This document shows, piece by piece, positions 55,966-64,000 of a DNA stretch of 64,000 nucleotides. Below the pieces are notes generated by a model that saw nothing but the letters and a program-made list of their open reading frames with translations, had not been told where the DNA came from and made no database searches. The DNA lies in assembly GCF_024505085.1 (NCBI RefSeq), contig NZ_JANIBC010000002.1, positions 62,001 through 126,000 on the forward strand, in the 5' to 3' direction. Numbering within the stretch: the first letter of the stretch is position 1; each line of letters opens with the position of its first letter. This DNA is from Parvularcula maris. Its GTDB lineage: Bacteria; Pseudomonadota; Alphaproteobacteria; Caulobacterales; Parvularculaceae. The position numbers and the translations under genes were made by a program.

Positions 55966-56502
55966 CTAGCGCGGCGCCAGCACCATCATCATCTGGCGGC
56001 CTTCGAGCTTCGGCATCGCCTCCACCTTGGTGGTCTCCTCGAAGTCTTCGCGGACCTTGTTGAGGAGCTCCATGCCCCGTTCCTGGTGAGCCATCTCACG
56101 GCCACGGAAGCGCAGCGTGACCTTCACCTTGTCGCCCTCGTCGAAGAAGCGGCGCATGGCCTTGGTCTTCACCTCGTAGTCGTGCTTGTCGATGTTCGGG
56201 CGCATCTTGATCTCTTTGATCTCGACGACCTTCTGCTTCTTCTTGGCCTCGGCCTTCTTCTTCTGCTGCTGGTACTTGTGCTTGCCCCAGTCCATGAGCT
56301 TGCACACGGGGGTGTCGCCCTGGTTGACCTCGACGAGGTCCAGTCCTGCACGCGCAGCCAGCTCCATCCCCTGCTCGGGGGTCATCGGGCCTTGCTTCTC
56401 GCCTTCCTGGTCGATCACCAGGATCTTGGCGGCCCGGATCTGGTCGTTCATTCTCGGCCCCGTCTGCTTCGGCGGGGTCATGTTCATCGGTCTGCGTGCG
56501 AT
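55966..56502 (-). CDS. infC: Translation initiation factor IF-3, ATC start codon
   Basis: A 178-residue factor that proofreads start codons and splits ribosomes. N- and C-terminal domains joined by a lysine-rich linker are seen: [19 protein letters not shown], then [20 protein letters not shown], and [11 protein letters not shown]. The start is ATC at 56502, with AAGGAG eight bases before it, giving [12 protein letters not shown]; the first in-frame ATG (56487) has no ribosome site. A noncanonical start (AUU, AUC or AUA) is a known feature of infC and underlies autoregulation by IF-3. The ribosomal protein genes rpmI and rplT are not downstream; the next gene is a CTERM protein. Confidence 0.93.
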   Translation of the reverse strand: MARRPMNMTPPKQTGPRMNDQIRAAKILVIDQEGEKQGPMTPEQGMELAARAGLDLVEVNQGDTPVCKLMDWGKHKYQQQKKKAEAKKKQKVVEIKEIKMRPNIDKHDYEVKTKAMRRFFDEGDKVKVTLRFRGREMAHQERGMELLNKVREDFEETTKVEAMPKLEGRQMMMVLAPR

Positions 56503-56607
56503 GGGGCGGTCTCCTTCTATCGCTGTTCTCGCGGCATGGTGCCACGCCGATAGATAAGCAAACCTTTCGCCCCGTTCAATCGCCAGTTGGGGCACAGCTC
56601 GGCGAGG

Positions 56608-57618
56608 TCAGGCGAAAGCCTGCCCCTGTGACCGGGAAGCCCCGCCCATGAGGCCCATATTAAGGAGCGTCCTGACCGCAAGCTCGGGCGCCACGTTCTG
56701 CATGCTCGTGGCCGTGAGCTTCACCACCTGCCGCCCGTAGAGCGCATCGCTGGCGAGGTCTTCGGAGGCCGGAAGCAGAACCAGGCCCGGCGTTCCGGCA
56801 GCAGCCACGAGATGCAGCTCCTCGGAGGGTCCGGCCAGGAAGAACCGGGCATGGCCTGCCAGCACGGCGAGCTGGGCCGCATCGGTCTTGCCCGTGAGGT
56901 CCACCGCAGCCCTGCCGCCCGCGCGGGACTGCTCCACGGCGTACTGCATGATGTCGTAGGCGTAGGAGCTGAGCTCCTGGCTGCCGATGATGACGGGGGT
57001 GACCCCTTCGGCGGCCAGCGACGCCGCCACGGTGCCGTAATACTCGGCAGGCCAGCGGTGCTGCGGGTTCTCGGAGGGGATAAAGAGAGCGAAGGCGCCG
57101 GAGATGCCGAACCAGCTCGGATCCATGTTGGCCCCGCCCTCCTGGGCGCTCAGCCAGCTCAGGCTCGGTAAGCGCTCTTCAAGGGGCAGCCCGCTGTCAC
57201 GCAGCAGCTTGCGCACGGCCGGACCGGCAAAGGGTCCCGGCGCCAGCAGCTTCTTCGGCGAGGAGAGCTTGGGGCCGACCCATTGCGGGCCGCGAAAGCC
57301 CTTGAGAGACGAGCGCAGATCGCCGCTCTCCTTGGTGCCGTCGAGGTCGTAACCGAGATTGTAACCGATCTTCTTGAGCTGGCCTGCGAACTGCTTGCGC
57401 TCCTCGCTCTGCATGGTGTCGCGGGTGGCCACCACGCGGTCGAAATAGGGCGCGGCCTTGGCCAGGCGCTGAAGGCTAGCGGAGGTGACGAGGTCGATCG
57501 TGGCGCGAGGATGCGCCTCGCGGATCGAGGCGAAGACCGGCTCGGCCTCGATGAACTGGCGCAGGCCCGCCCGCTTGATCACCAGAATGCGTGAAGCACC
57601 ACCCTTCATGCGCGCCAT
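56608..57618 (-). CDS. Glycosyltransferase family 9 (ADP-heptose transferase-like)
   Basis: A 336-residue protein of the LPS heptosyltransferase fold. ILVIKRAGLRQFIEAEPVFA at the N-terminus and the C-terminal HARFFLAGPSEELHLVAAAG match the family pattern, but the usual G-P-S/T-G-x-x-H is GPSEELH, a slightly altered site. It lies four bases after the family 4 glycosyltransferase gene, so the two form an operon probably acting on lipopolysaccharide core or another surface glycan. Confidence 0.85.
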   Translation of the reverse strand: MARMKGGASRILVIKRAGLRQFIEAEPVFASIREAHPRATIDLVTSASLQRLAKAAPYFDRVVATRDTMQSEERKQFAGQLKKIGYNLGYDLDGTKESGDLRSSLKGFRGPQWVGPKLSSPKKLLAPGPFAGPAVRKLLRDSGLPLEERLPSLSWLSAQEGGANMDPSWFGISGAFALFIPSENPQHRWPAEYYGTVAASLAAEGVTPVIIGSQELSSYAYDIMQYAVEQSRAGGRAAVDLTGKTDAAQLAVLAGHARFFLAGPSEELHLVAAAGTPGLVLLPASEDLASDALYGRQVVKLTATSMQNVAPELAVRTLLNMGLMGGASRSQGQAFA

Positions 57619-57622
57619 AGTT

Positions 57623-58795
57623 CTAGCCCTTCTGCCCTAACAGCCTTTCATAGACGAGGAGGGTCGATGTGGTCATCGCCTCGATCGTGAATTTTTGTCC
57701 TGCATGCTGCGTGCCGCGCTCGCCCATGGCCCGCCGCCCTTCGGCTCCCAAAGCGTGTAGCTTCCCTAACGCCTTGGCAAGGGCTTCGGCGTCCCCCGGC
57801 GGGACAAGATAGCCCGTCTCGCCGTCCAGGACGGTCTCGAGGCTTCCCCCATGGGCCGTAGCGATAACCGGCTTGCCCATGGCGGAAGCCTCGATCGCCA
57901 CCCGGCCGAAGGCCTCGGGATCGGTACTCGCGGAGACCACGACGTCGGAGGCGGCCAGAAGGGCGGGAACGTCGTCCGTCGCCGGCATCAGCTCGACGAC
58001 GCCCTGAAGTCCCGCCTCGGCGATCCGGCGGCGCAGCCCGTCCACATAGTCCGGCTTCTCGTCCATCCGCCCCGCCATCAGGACCCGAAGCGGCACATCG
58101 GGCCGCTCTTCGCGAAAGAGCCGGGCCGCCTCGATCAGGACCCCCTGCCCCTTCCAGCCCGTGAAGCGCCCAGGCATCACAACCTTGAACCCCTCCCCGA
58201 ACCGCAAGGAGAAGGGCCTTATCCGCTCCTCGCCGACAGAAGCTGGATCGAAGCGCTCCAAATCGGCACCCCTGGGGATCGTCACCATGCGGGAGCCGTC
58301 GAAATAGGGCAGACCCTCATACTGCTTGCGCACGTGTTGCGCCGTGAAGGCCGAGTTTGCGATCACCGCGTCGCCGCGCACCATCACCGAGTTGTAGCGC
58401 CGTTTGATGGCGGTCTTGGCGCCGTAGGTGCCGTGATAGGTGGTGACGAACGGCGTCCCCGTTCGCCTCGCCGCGAAGAAGGCGGACCAGGCAGGCGCGC
58501 GGCTCCTTGCGTGAATGATGTTTACGCCTCGCTCTTTCACCAGATCCGCCAGGTCCCTGGCGTTCTGCGCTAGAAGCAGTGGGTTCTTGCTCTCCACGGG
58601 CATCGCAATGTGCTCCGAGCCGCCCTGCTCTAGCTCCTCCACCATGCCGCCGCCCGAGGAGACCACCAGCGAGGTGCCCCCCGCCCTCACGAAGGCCGCG
58701 CCGACCTCCAGCGTCGTCCGCTCCGCCCCGCCGCCCTTGAGCTTGGGGATCACCTGAAGAAGCGTTCTGCCGGTCATGTCGGGGGCTGAGGTCAT
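57623..58795 (-). CDS. Glycosyltransferase family 4
   Basis: A 390-residue GT-B enzyme. LLQVIPKLKGGGAERTTLEV at the N-terminus and the C-terminal nucleotide-sugar motif DVVVSASTDPEAFGRVAIEA (the E-x7-E pattern) are clear; MPGRFTGWKGQGVLIEAARL is the beta-alpha element that binds the donor. The ATG at 58795 has GGGGAG before it. The 39 extra in-frame codons further upstream run into a repeat element and are unsupported. It is the first gene of a two-gene glycosyltransferase operon. Confidence 0.93.
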   Translation of the reverse strand: MTSAPDMTGRTLLQVIPKLKGGGAERTTLEVGAAFVRAGGTSLVVSSGGGMVEELEQGGSEHIAMPVESKNPLLLAQNARDLADLVKERGVNIIHARSRAPAWSAFFAARRTGTPFVTTYHGTYGAKTAIKRRYNSVMVRGDAVIANSAFTAQHVRKQYEGLPYFDGSRMVTIPRGADLERFDPASVGEERIRPFSLRFGEGFKVVMPGRFTGWKGQGVLIEAARLFREERPDVPLRVLMAGRMDEKPDYVDGLRRRIAEAGLQGVVELMPATDDVPALLAASDVVVSASTDPEAFGRVAIEASAMGKPVIATAHGGSLETVLDGETGYLVPPGDAEALAKALGKLHALGAEGRRAMGERGTQHAGQKFTIEAMTTSTLLVYERLLGQKG

Positions 58796-58840
58796 GGCGC
58801 TCCCCTTCGGGCGTTCGCGGGAGGGGGGCAAGTGACCTCC

Positions 58841-58967
58841 GTCATCCCGGAAGCCGAAGGCTATCCGGGATCTATGGACCAAACGTCTGCTGCGAGTCCT
58901 CGCGCCCTCCATTGTCAGTAGTCAGTCCATGGGTCCCGGATAAGTGCTTCGCACTTTCCGGGATGAC
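58841..58967. repeat. Family A dispersed inverted-repeat element, copy 2
   Basis: A 127-base copy with perfect GTCATCCCGG and CCGGGATGAC ends. The left arm is ATCCGGGATCTATGGAC, the right GTCCATGGGTCCCGG; the right arm ends with its own hairpin (AAGTGCTTCGCACTT). It lies between the divergent glycosyltransferase and hydrolase genes. Confidence 0.9.
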
Positions 58968-59016
58968 GAGGTTGGTCACTGATGACACCTGCCCCGGCCC
59001 GCTCTACCTTCCCATC

Positions 59017-59811
59017 ATGACCTCAGAACCAAGCTTCGTCCAAGGCCCTAACGGCCAGATCGCCTACCGCATGCAAGAGGGCGAAGGCCCCATCGGCGTC
59101 TGGCTAGGCGGCTACGCCTCGGACATGCTCGGCACCAAAGCGCAGGCGCTTGCGGCTTCGGCAGAGGAGGCCGGGCGCGCCTTTCTCCGCTTCGACTATA
59201 CCGGCCACGGCGAGAGCGAGGGGGATTTCGAGGAGGGCACGGTCTCGCGCTGGTACAAAGACGCCGAGACCGCCATCGCCGAGGCGGCGCCGGGCAAGAA
59301 GGTGCTGATCGGCTCCTCCATGGGCGGCTGGGTCACGCTTCTCTACGCCCTGCGGCACCCCGAGGAGCTGGCGGGCATGATCCTCATCGCCCCTGCCCCC
59401 GACTTCACCGAGAAGCTCGTCTATCCCCGCTTCAGCAGCGAGCAGCGCACGGTCCTTGAAAGCGACGGGGTTCTCAGAACCGGCACCAGCGGCCATCCGG
59501 CCGAGACCTATACCCAAGGGCTCTTCGTCGACGGCAGACAGAACCTCATCCTGGGCGAGACCATCCCCGTCCCCTGCCCCGTGCGCATCCTCCACGGCAT
59601 GGAGGACGACGTGGTGCCTACTTCCCACGTCCTGGAGCTGGCCGAGCGGATCGACTGCCCCTCCCTCACCGTCACCCTGGTGAAGGGCGGCGATCACCGC
59701 CTGTCGTCCCCGGAGGACATCGAGCGGCTGACGTCGTTGTTCCTGAACTTCCCCGGTGACGGAACGATCACTCGTCATCAACACAAGCCCGGCATAACCA
59801 ACAGGCCATGA
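59017..59811 (+). CDS. Alpha/beta hydrolase
   Basis: A soluble serine hydrolase of 264 residues. The nucleophile elbow is GSSMGGWVTL near residue 100, the acid is likely in GMEDDVVPTSH and the histidine in GGDHRLS near the C-terminus. The ATG at 59017 is used because the frame upstream crosses repeat copy 2. It lacks a clear ribosome site. A weak lipase/esterase or lactonase role is possible. It overlaps the TIGR02302 gene by four bases, so the two are coupled. Confidence 0.83.
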   Translation: MTSEPSFVQGPNGQIAYRMQEGEGPIGVWLGGYASDMLGTKAQALAASAEEAGRAFLRFDYTGHGESEGDFEEGTVSRWYKDAETAIAEAAPGKKVLIGSSMGGWVTLLYALRHPEELAGMILIAPAPDFTEKLVYPRFSSEQRTVLESDGVLRTGTSGHPAETYTQGLFVDGRQNLILGETIPVPCPVRILHGMEDDVVPTSHVLELAERIDCPSLTVTLVKGGDHRLSSPEDIERLTSLFLNFPGDGTITRHQHKPGITNRP

Positions 59812-62198
59812 AACTTCCCGTCTCCGTTCCTCTGCAGCGAAGCTTCGCGGTCCTGACCTGGGAGCGCGCCGTTCCGGCGTTTCTTCCACTGGCGGTCGCC
59901 GCATCGGTGGTCTTCGCGCTCCTCTGGACCGGAGCCTACGCCTTCCTGCCGCCGCTCTGGCATGCGGCCGCCCTGACGATCAGCGCGGCGGTCCTTCTGT
60001 TCCTGGCAGCCTGGGGCGGCAGGCGCTTCCGCTTCCCCAAGCGCGGCGAGACCCTGCGCCGGATCGAGGAGCGCTCGAACCTCAGGCCCGGCATCTTAGA
60101 CGGGGTCTATGCGAGGCCCTTCGAGGGCGAGGAGACCGCCCCCCTCTGGATCGCCTCGCGCGAGCGTCTGCTCCAGTCCGTGGGCAGCCCCAAGGCGCCC
60201 CTGCCCCGCCTGCCCCTACGCAAGATCGATCCCTACTGGCTGCGCTACCTGGCTCTGGCCCTGGTCGCGGGGAGCCTGCTTCTCACCCTGGGCAGGATGG
60301 ACGGCCTGCGCGCCAGCCTCGATCCCGGCTTCGTCTATGACGAGCCGGTGATGGTGGCGGCCTGGATCGAGCCCCCCGCTTATACCGGGCTCAGGCCGCA
60401 GACCGTCGATCTCAACCGCGCCAACGCCAATCTCGGTCTGGCTGCGGGCAGCGTCCTCCACGTGAAGCTGGAGGACCCAAGCGGCAGGCGCGCGCGAGGG
60501 GTTCTCACCCTGAGGGATGAGGAAGGCCGCCGGACCCGGCTCCGCCCTAGCGGAGAGGAGAACGGCTACGACCTCGAACTCACCGAGAACACCCTCCTGC
60601 AGATCAATGCGCGCGGCCGTTCCTCCCTCGTCAGGCTGCTCGTGCGCCCCGATCAGGTGCCGCAGGTGCGCCTGGTCGGCGAGCCGGAGACCGCCACCGG
60701 CCTCGTGCGCCTGGACGTCGAGACGGTGGACGACTTCCCGCTGAAAGAAGGCCGCCTGATCCTGTCGCTCCTCCCCGGCCAGCGGATCAGCCCCGACGCT
60801 CCCGCCGTCGAGAGAGACATCGCCGAGGAGCCGCAGATCATCAGCCTCCCCGAACTCGCCGGTACCCCAGGCGAACGAACGGTCGAGGCGGGCACCGAGG
60901 AGCACCCCTGGTCCGGCCTTTTGGTCAAGGCCGAGCTCGAAGTGACCGACGGTCTCGGTCAGAGCGCGAAGAGCGAGCCCTTCGCCTTCACCATGCCCGA
61001 GCGCACCTTCTACAGCCCCCTCAGCCGCGCGGTGATCGAGGAGCGGCGCAAGCTGGCCATGGCCCCCTCCTCCCTTAACCGAACGTCCGATCTGTTTGCC
61101 GGGCTGGTCGAAGCGCCGGATCTCTTCGACCTGCGCCTCTCCGAGCACCTTATGCTGAAGGCCGCCGCCGAGGCCGTCGCCGCCGCAAGGGTGCGCGATG
61201 TCCCGGACCTGATCGACACGCTCTGGCCTCTGGCGATAGAGCTAGAGGATGACGGTCTCGCCCTTGCCAAAGCCAGGCTGGACGAGGCCGAGGAAGCCCT
61301 GCGCGAGGCGCTGCGCAACGGCGCCTCTCAAGAGGAGATCGCTCAGCGGATCGCCGATCTCCGCCAGGCCATGAACGACTATATCGCGGCGCTGGCCGAG
61401 ACCGACTACGCCGATGCCGACCCTGACGAGGGCGGCCCCTCCATGGGTCAGACCGACCTCGAGGAGCTTCTCGACCAGATGCAGGAGCTCGCCGAGAACG
61501 ATCTGCGCGGCGAGGCGGAGGAGCTACTACGTCAGCTCGAGGCGCTGCTTCAGGACCTCCAGATCGCCCGCGGCGGCGAAGGTGGTCAGCAGCAGTCCGG
61601 CGGTCAGGGGCAGGGACAAGGCGGCCAGGGCCAGCCCGGCGGCGAAGGCGGCACGGGCGGACGGGGCCAGCAATCCCTCTCCGGCACCGGCGACATCCTG
61701 CAGAAGCAGCGCGAGCTGACCGACCGTACGTTTTCAGCCCGGCGCGGCGAGGAGCCTGGGGCAGGCAGTCTGTCGGGCGATCAGGAGGCCCTCGCCGACG
61801 AGCTCGGCGCCTTGGCCGAAGGTCTGCCACAGGAAGGCGAAGGCGCCCGCGAGAACTTCGAGGCTGCCGAGGAGTCCATGCGCGCCGCCGCGAGGGCCCT
61901 GGGCCAGGGCCGCTACGGCCTCGCCGAAGCCCTTCAGGAGCGCGCCATGGGACAGCTCCGCGAGGCGGGGACCGAGCTGGCCGAGGCCTTTGGCGAGGGC
62001 GAAGAAGGAGACGAGGCCGCCACCGATCCGCTGGGCCGAGCGGTGGCGGGCGAGGGTGCGAGAAATCCGGAAGATTTCGGCCTCTACGACCCCGAACGAA
62101 TCAGGGCGCTGATCGAGCAGATCAGGCAGAGGCTCGAGCAGCCGAACCTCAGCGAGGCCGAGCGGGACTATCTGGAGAGCCTGCTGGAGCGGTTCTAA
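59808..62198 (+). CDS. TIGR02302/DUF4175 family membrane protein
   Basis: A 796-residue alphaproteobacterial protein. Two N-terminal helices (about residues 24 to 62) are followed by a third (RYLALALVAGSLLLTLG near residue 145), then a large periplasmic part. Residues about 585 to 630 form a Gly/Gln-rich linker (GGQQQSGGQGQGQGGQGQP type). The C-terminus is acidic and helical. The family (recalled as TIGR02302) often lies close to lysA and ftsEX; the role is unknown but a cell-wall or division link is inferred from that context. Its start overlaps the hydrolase stop. Confidence 0.85.
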   Translation: MKLPVSVPLQRSFAVLTWERAVPAFLPLAVAASVVFALLWTGAYAFLPPLWHAAALTISAAVLLFLAAWGGRRFRFPKRGETLRRIEERSNLRPGILDGVYARPFEGEETAPLWIASRERLLQSVGSPKAPLPRLPLRKIDPYWLRYLALALVAGSLLLTLGRMDGLRASLDPGFVYDEPVMVAAWIEPPAYTGLRPQTVDLNRANANLGLAAGSVLHVKLEDPSGRRARGVLTLRDEEGRRTRLRPSGEENGYDLELTENTLLQINARGRSSLVRLLVRPDQVPQVRLVGEPETATGLVRLDVETVDDFPLKEGRLILSLLPGQRISPDAPAVERDIAEEPQIISLPELAGTPGERTVEAGTEEHPWSGLLVKAELEVTDGLGQSAKSEPFAFTMPERTFYSPLSRAVIEERRKLAMAPSSLNRTSDLFAGLVEAPDLFDLRLSEHLMLKAAAEAVAAARVRDVPDLIDTLWPLAIELEDDGLALAKARLDEAEEALREALRNGASQEEIAQRIADLRQAMNDYIAALAETDYADADPDEGGPSMGQTDLEELLDQMQELAENDLRGEAEELLRQLEALLQDLQIARGGEGGQQQSGGQGQGQGGQGQPGGEGGTGGRGQQSLSGTGDILQKQRELTDRTFSARRGEEPGAGSLSGDQEALADELGALAEGLPQEGEGARENFEAAEESMRAAARALGQGRYGLAEALQERAMGQLREAGTELAEAFGEGEEGDEAATDPLGRAVAGEGARNPEDFGLYDPERIRALIEQIRQRLEQPNLSEAERDYLESLLERF

Positions 62199-62213
62199 GG
62201 CTTCCTCGCTACC

Positions 62214-62326
62214 GCCATCCCGGAAAGCCGCGAGGCTTATCCGGGATCCATGGACGGAAGTAGCAACTTAAGAGGACCGACCGGCCCATGGGTCCCGGCT
62301 CTCCGCTCCGCTACGGCCGGGATGAC
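62214..62326. repeat. Family A dispersed inverted-repeat element, copy 3
   Basis: A 113-base copy with ends GCCATCCCGG and CCGGGATGAC, only one base different from the other termini. The right arm (GGTCCCGGCTCTCCGCT, then GCTACGGCCGGGATGAC) is nearly identical to copy 1. It lies between the convergent TIGR02302 and DUF3426-like genes. Confidence 0.9.
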
Positions 62327-62337
62327 GAGGGAAACTC

Positions 62338-63003
62338 CTAAAACCCGCCGCCAGCCGTCCAACCAGGCGACACCATCGGCATGTCGAGGGCCGGAACGCT
62401 GGGCTCCTTGGGGCTCAGGAGACGCACGGTCCTCGTACCCTCGGGCAGCAGCGCCCGCACGGTGAAGGGTCGTTCGGCGCCGGGGGGGAGGCTCGCCGTG
62501 CCAAGGCGGAGCTGCTCCTCCACCGCCACCCGCGTACCGGCGAGCTGGATCGTCACCTCGGGCTCCACCATCTCCTCGCCGATATTGCGGACCACGCCGG
62601 AGAGCTCCACGGCGGGGCCTTCGCTCGACTGGACGTAGCGGCTCGTGACGCCGGAGAAATCGAGGCCCGGCAGAAGCTCGGCGGCGACCATCTCGGCGGG
62701 CTTCAGCGTCTCATAGGCGAGGTAGCCGACGCTCGCCGCCATGATGGCGCAGGACCAGCCGAGGAGAAGGCTGGCCAGCCGCTTGCGGGTCTTCGGAGCG
62801 CGTTCATCCGCTGCCGGTTTAGCAGCCTGGCGGTGAAGCCCGCCGCGCTCCGCTGCCGCCTCGACCATGGCGAGAAGCTGGTTGGCGGGCGAAGACGAGC
62901 GGTCACGCAAACCTGCCAGGTCCTCGGCGTCGCGGAGCTTGGCACGGCGGCGGGGTTTGGAGCTTTGTTGAGGGCGATCTTCTCGCCACGCGGGAAGAGT
63001 CAT
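62338..63003 (-). CDS. DUF3426-like membrane protein without an N-terminal zinc ribbon
   Basis: A 221-residue protein with a basic, unstructured N-terminus (RPQQSSKPRRRAKLRD), a single transmembrane helix (ASLLLGWSCAIMAASVGYLA, residues about 80 to 100) and a periplasmic beta-sandwich (SSEGPAVELSGVVRNIGEEM, then FTVRALLPEGTR). Genes at this position before ftsE usually encode an MJ0042-type zinc finger plus such a domain; here no N-terminal cysteines exist. It is divergent from ftsE and shares its promoter region. Identity as DUF3426 is an inference. Confidence 0.65.
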   Translation of the reverse strand: MTLPAWREDRPQQSSKPRRRAKLRDAEDLAGLRDRSSSPANQLLAMVEAAAERGGLHRQAAKPAADERAPKTRKRLASLLLGWSCAIMAASVGYLAYETLKPAEMVAAELLPGLDFSGVTSRYVQSSEGPAVELSGVVRNIGEEMVEPEVTIQLAGTRVAVEEQLRLGTASLPPGAERPFTVRALLPEGTRTVRLLSPKEPSVPALDMPMVSPGWTAGGGF

Positions 63004-63038
63004 TGCACTTCACCTCCGAAAGCGGGCAAACGGGGCCG

Positions 63039-63764
63039 ATGCAGTCCGACCCCTCCCAGCCCATTGTCAGTTTCGACGACGTCCACCTCACCTATGACGG
63101 TGAGCGCGATGTGCTGCGCGGCACGAGGATGAGCCTCGGCACGGGAGATTTCCGCTTCCTCACCGGCCCCTCGGGTGCGGGTAAGACCAGCCTTCTCAAG
63201 CTGATCTACGCGGCCCACCGACCCACCTCGGGGAGCGTCGAAGTGTTCGGCCACGATCTCAGCGCCATGCCCGCCGACGAGATGCCGAAACTGCGCCGCC
63301 GCATCGGCGTCGTGTTCCAGGAGTTTCGTCTTCTCGACCATCTCACCGCCTTCGAAAACGTGGCGCTGCCGATGCGGGTGCTCGGCGTCAGTCCCAACAA
63401 CTATCGCGATGACGTTGTGGAACTCTTAAGCTGGGTGGGGCTCGCGCACCGCATCGACGCGCAGCCCACCGTGCTGTCAGGCGGCGAGAAGCAGCGCGTC
63501 GCCCTGGCAAGGGCGCTGGTCAGCAAGCCCGACCTCATCCTCGCCGACGAGCCCACAGGGAACGTGGACCCGGTGATGGGCGAGAAGATCATGCGGCTCC
63601 TTCTGGAGCTCAACCGCCTCGGCACGGCCGTCGTGGTGGCGACCCATGACCTAGGGCTGGTGCGCGGTCTCAAACAGCCGATTCTCCGTTTGAAGGACGG
63701 CCAGGTGAACCTCCACGCCCCCATCCAGGACGAGCCCCAGGCAGTGGCGGGGGCGGCGCAATGA
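63039..63764 (+). CDS. ftsE: Cell division ATP-binding protein FtsE
   Basis: A 241-residue ABC ATPase that works with FtsX to activate peptidoglycan hydrolases at the septum. Walker A is GPSGAGKTSLLK near residue 37, the signature is LSGGEKQRVALARALV near residue 143, and Walker B is LILADEPTGNVD; HDLGLV carries the switch histidine. The frame is open from 63003, but homology and length favour the ATG at 63039. Its stop overlaps the ftsX start by four bases (ATGA). Confidence 0.95.
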   Translation: MQSDPSQPIVSFDDVHLTYDGERDVLRGTRMSLGTGDFRFLTGPSGAGKTSLLKLIYAAHRPTSGSVEVFGHDLSAMPADEMPKLRRRIGVVFQEFRLLDHLTAFENVALPMRVLGVSPNNYRDDVVELLSWVGLAHRIDAQPTVLSGGEKQRVALARALVSKPDLILADEPTGNVDPVMGEKIMRLLLELNRLGTAVVVATHDLGLVRGLKQPILRLKDGQVNLHAPIQDEPQAVAGAAQ

Positions 63765-64000
63765 GCGAGACCGAAGAGACCGGCCCCGGCGTTCGCTCCG
63801 GCAACACGCCGATCATTCCAGGCAGCGGGGTGAGCGGCATCTCTCTCGCCCTGGTCATCGGCGTGCTCGCCTTCCTCGCTGGGATCGCCCTCACCGGTTT
63901 CTTCGCCGTGGACGCTGCCGTGGACGGCTGGTCGGGCGAGCTGACGGGCACGGTCACCGTGCAGGTCCGCGGCATGACGCCGGAGGAGATCGAGACCGGA
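63761..64000 (+). CDS. ftsX: Cell division protein FtsX, N-terminal part (cut by window end)
   Basis: The ATG at 63761 overlaps the ftsE stop. The 80 visible codons encode a cytoplasmic start (SETEETGPGVRSGNTPIIPG), one transmembrane helix (ISLALVIGVLAFLAGIALTG) and the start of the periplasmic domain (GELTGTVTVQVRGMTPEEIE), as in alphaproteobacterial FtsX. The rest lies beyond the window. Confidence 0.9.
   Translation, partial: MSETEETGPGVRSGNTPIIPGSGVSGISLALVIGVLAFLAGIALTGFFAVDAAVDGWSGELTGTVTVQVRGMTPEEIETG

Overview
The window is a high-GC (roughly 64%, by eye) chromosomal segment of a Gram-negative alphaproteobacterium. The signs are the class II ribonucleotide reductase, the CC0125/CC1285-type lipoprotein, a double cold-shock-domain protein, the TIGR02302/FtsE/FtsX cluster, a cysteine-free ribosomal protein L31, and the lipoprotein/RND/TonB envelope. 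A Caulobacterales- or Parvularculales-like, probably aquatic organism fits best; this is an inference from gene content. I see no rRNA, tRNA, CRISPR array, prophage or insertion sequence.

Layout. 1-5.4 kb: threonine ammonia-lyase (5' end outside the window) and a translationally coupled leuA-leuC-leuD-leuB block. 5.5-8 kb: a FAD reductase facing a cation/proton antiporter. 8.1-14 kb: a complete RND efflux operon with a candidate TetR-type operator in front. 14-18.7 kb: a three-domain cNMP/glutaredoxin-like/thioredoxin-reductase-like protein, then a diheme cytochrome plus beta-helix lipoprotein pair (SO2930/SO2931 type) with a divergent TetR gene. 18.8-23 kb: tolQ-tolR-tolA-tolB-pal. 23-31.4 kb: an orphan LuxR, asd, small envelope proteins, cupin, Ca2+/cation antiporter, acetoacetyl-CoA reductase and a DNRLRE-domain CTERM-anchored protein. 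31.5-41 kb: lon, an MFS transporter, a quinone reductase, a MaoC hydratase and a large TonB-dependent receptor. 41-50 kb: VOC protein, B12-dependent nrdJ, cold-shock protein, rpmE, MATE exporter, ccmCDE and an LplT-like MFS protein. 50-56.5 kb: a UDP-sulfoquinovose-synthase-like enzyme, a polyprenyl glycosylphosphotransferase, cysQ, queG, a second CTERM-anchored protein and infC. 56.6-64 kb: two glycosyltransferases, a hydrolase, a TIGR02302 protein, a DUF3426-like membrane protein, ftsE and the start of ftsX.

Themes. Much of the window concerns the cell envelope: Tol-Pal, RND efflux, FtsEX, surface polysaccharide enzymes and two proteins with C-terminal sorting tags of the kind usually associated with exosortase and exopolysaccharide production. 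The SqdB-like enzyme next to a polyprenyl-phosphate sugar transferase and CysQ suggests a sulfonated surface glycan.

Most unusual observations: three genes (infC, a MATE exporter, queG) have no ATG/GTG/TTG at the N-terminus their homology demands, and two of them have an ATC eight bases behind a good ribosome-binding site; two families of dispersed inverted-repeat elements lie between genes; two 18-bp palindromes 73 bp apart lie upstream of a CTERM-protein gene; and the 2-isopropylmalate synthase lacks a regulatory domain. Nothing seen proves an entirely new system; the strongest candidates are the sulfoquinovose-glycan locus and the TetR/cytochrome/beta-helix cassette.
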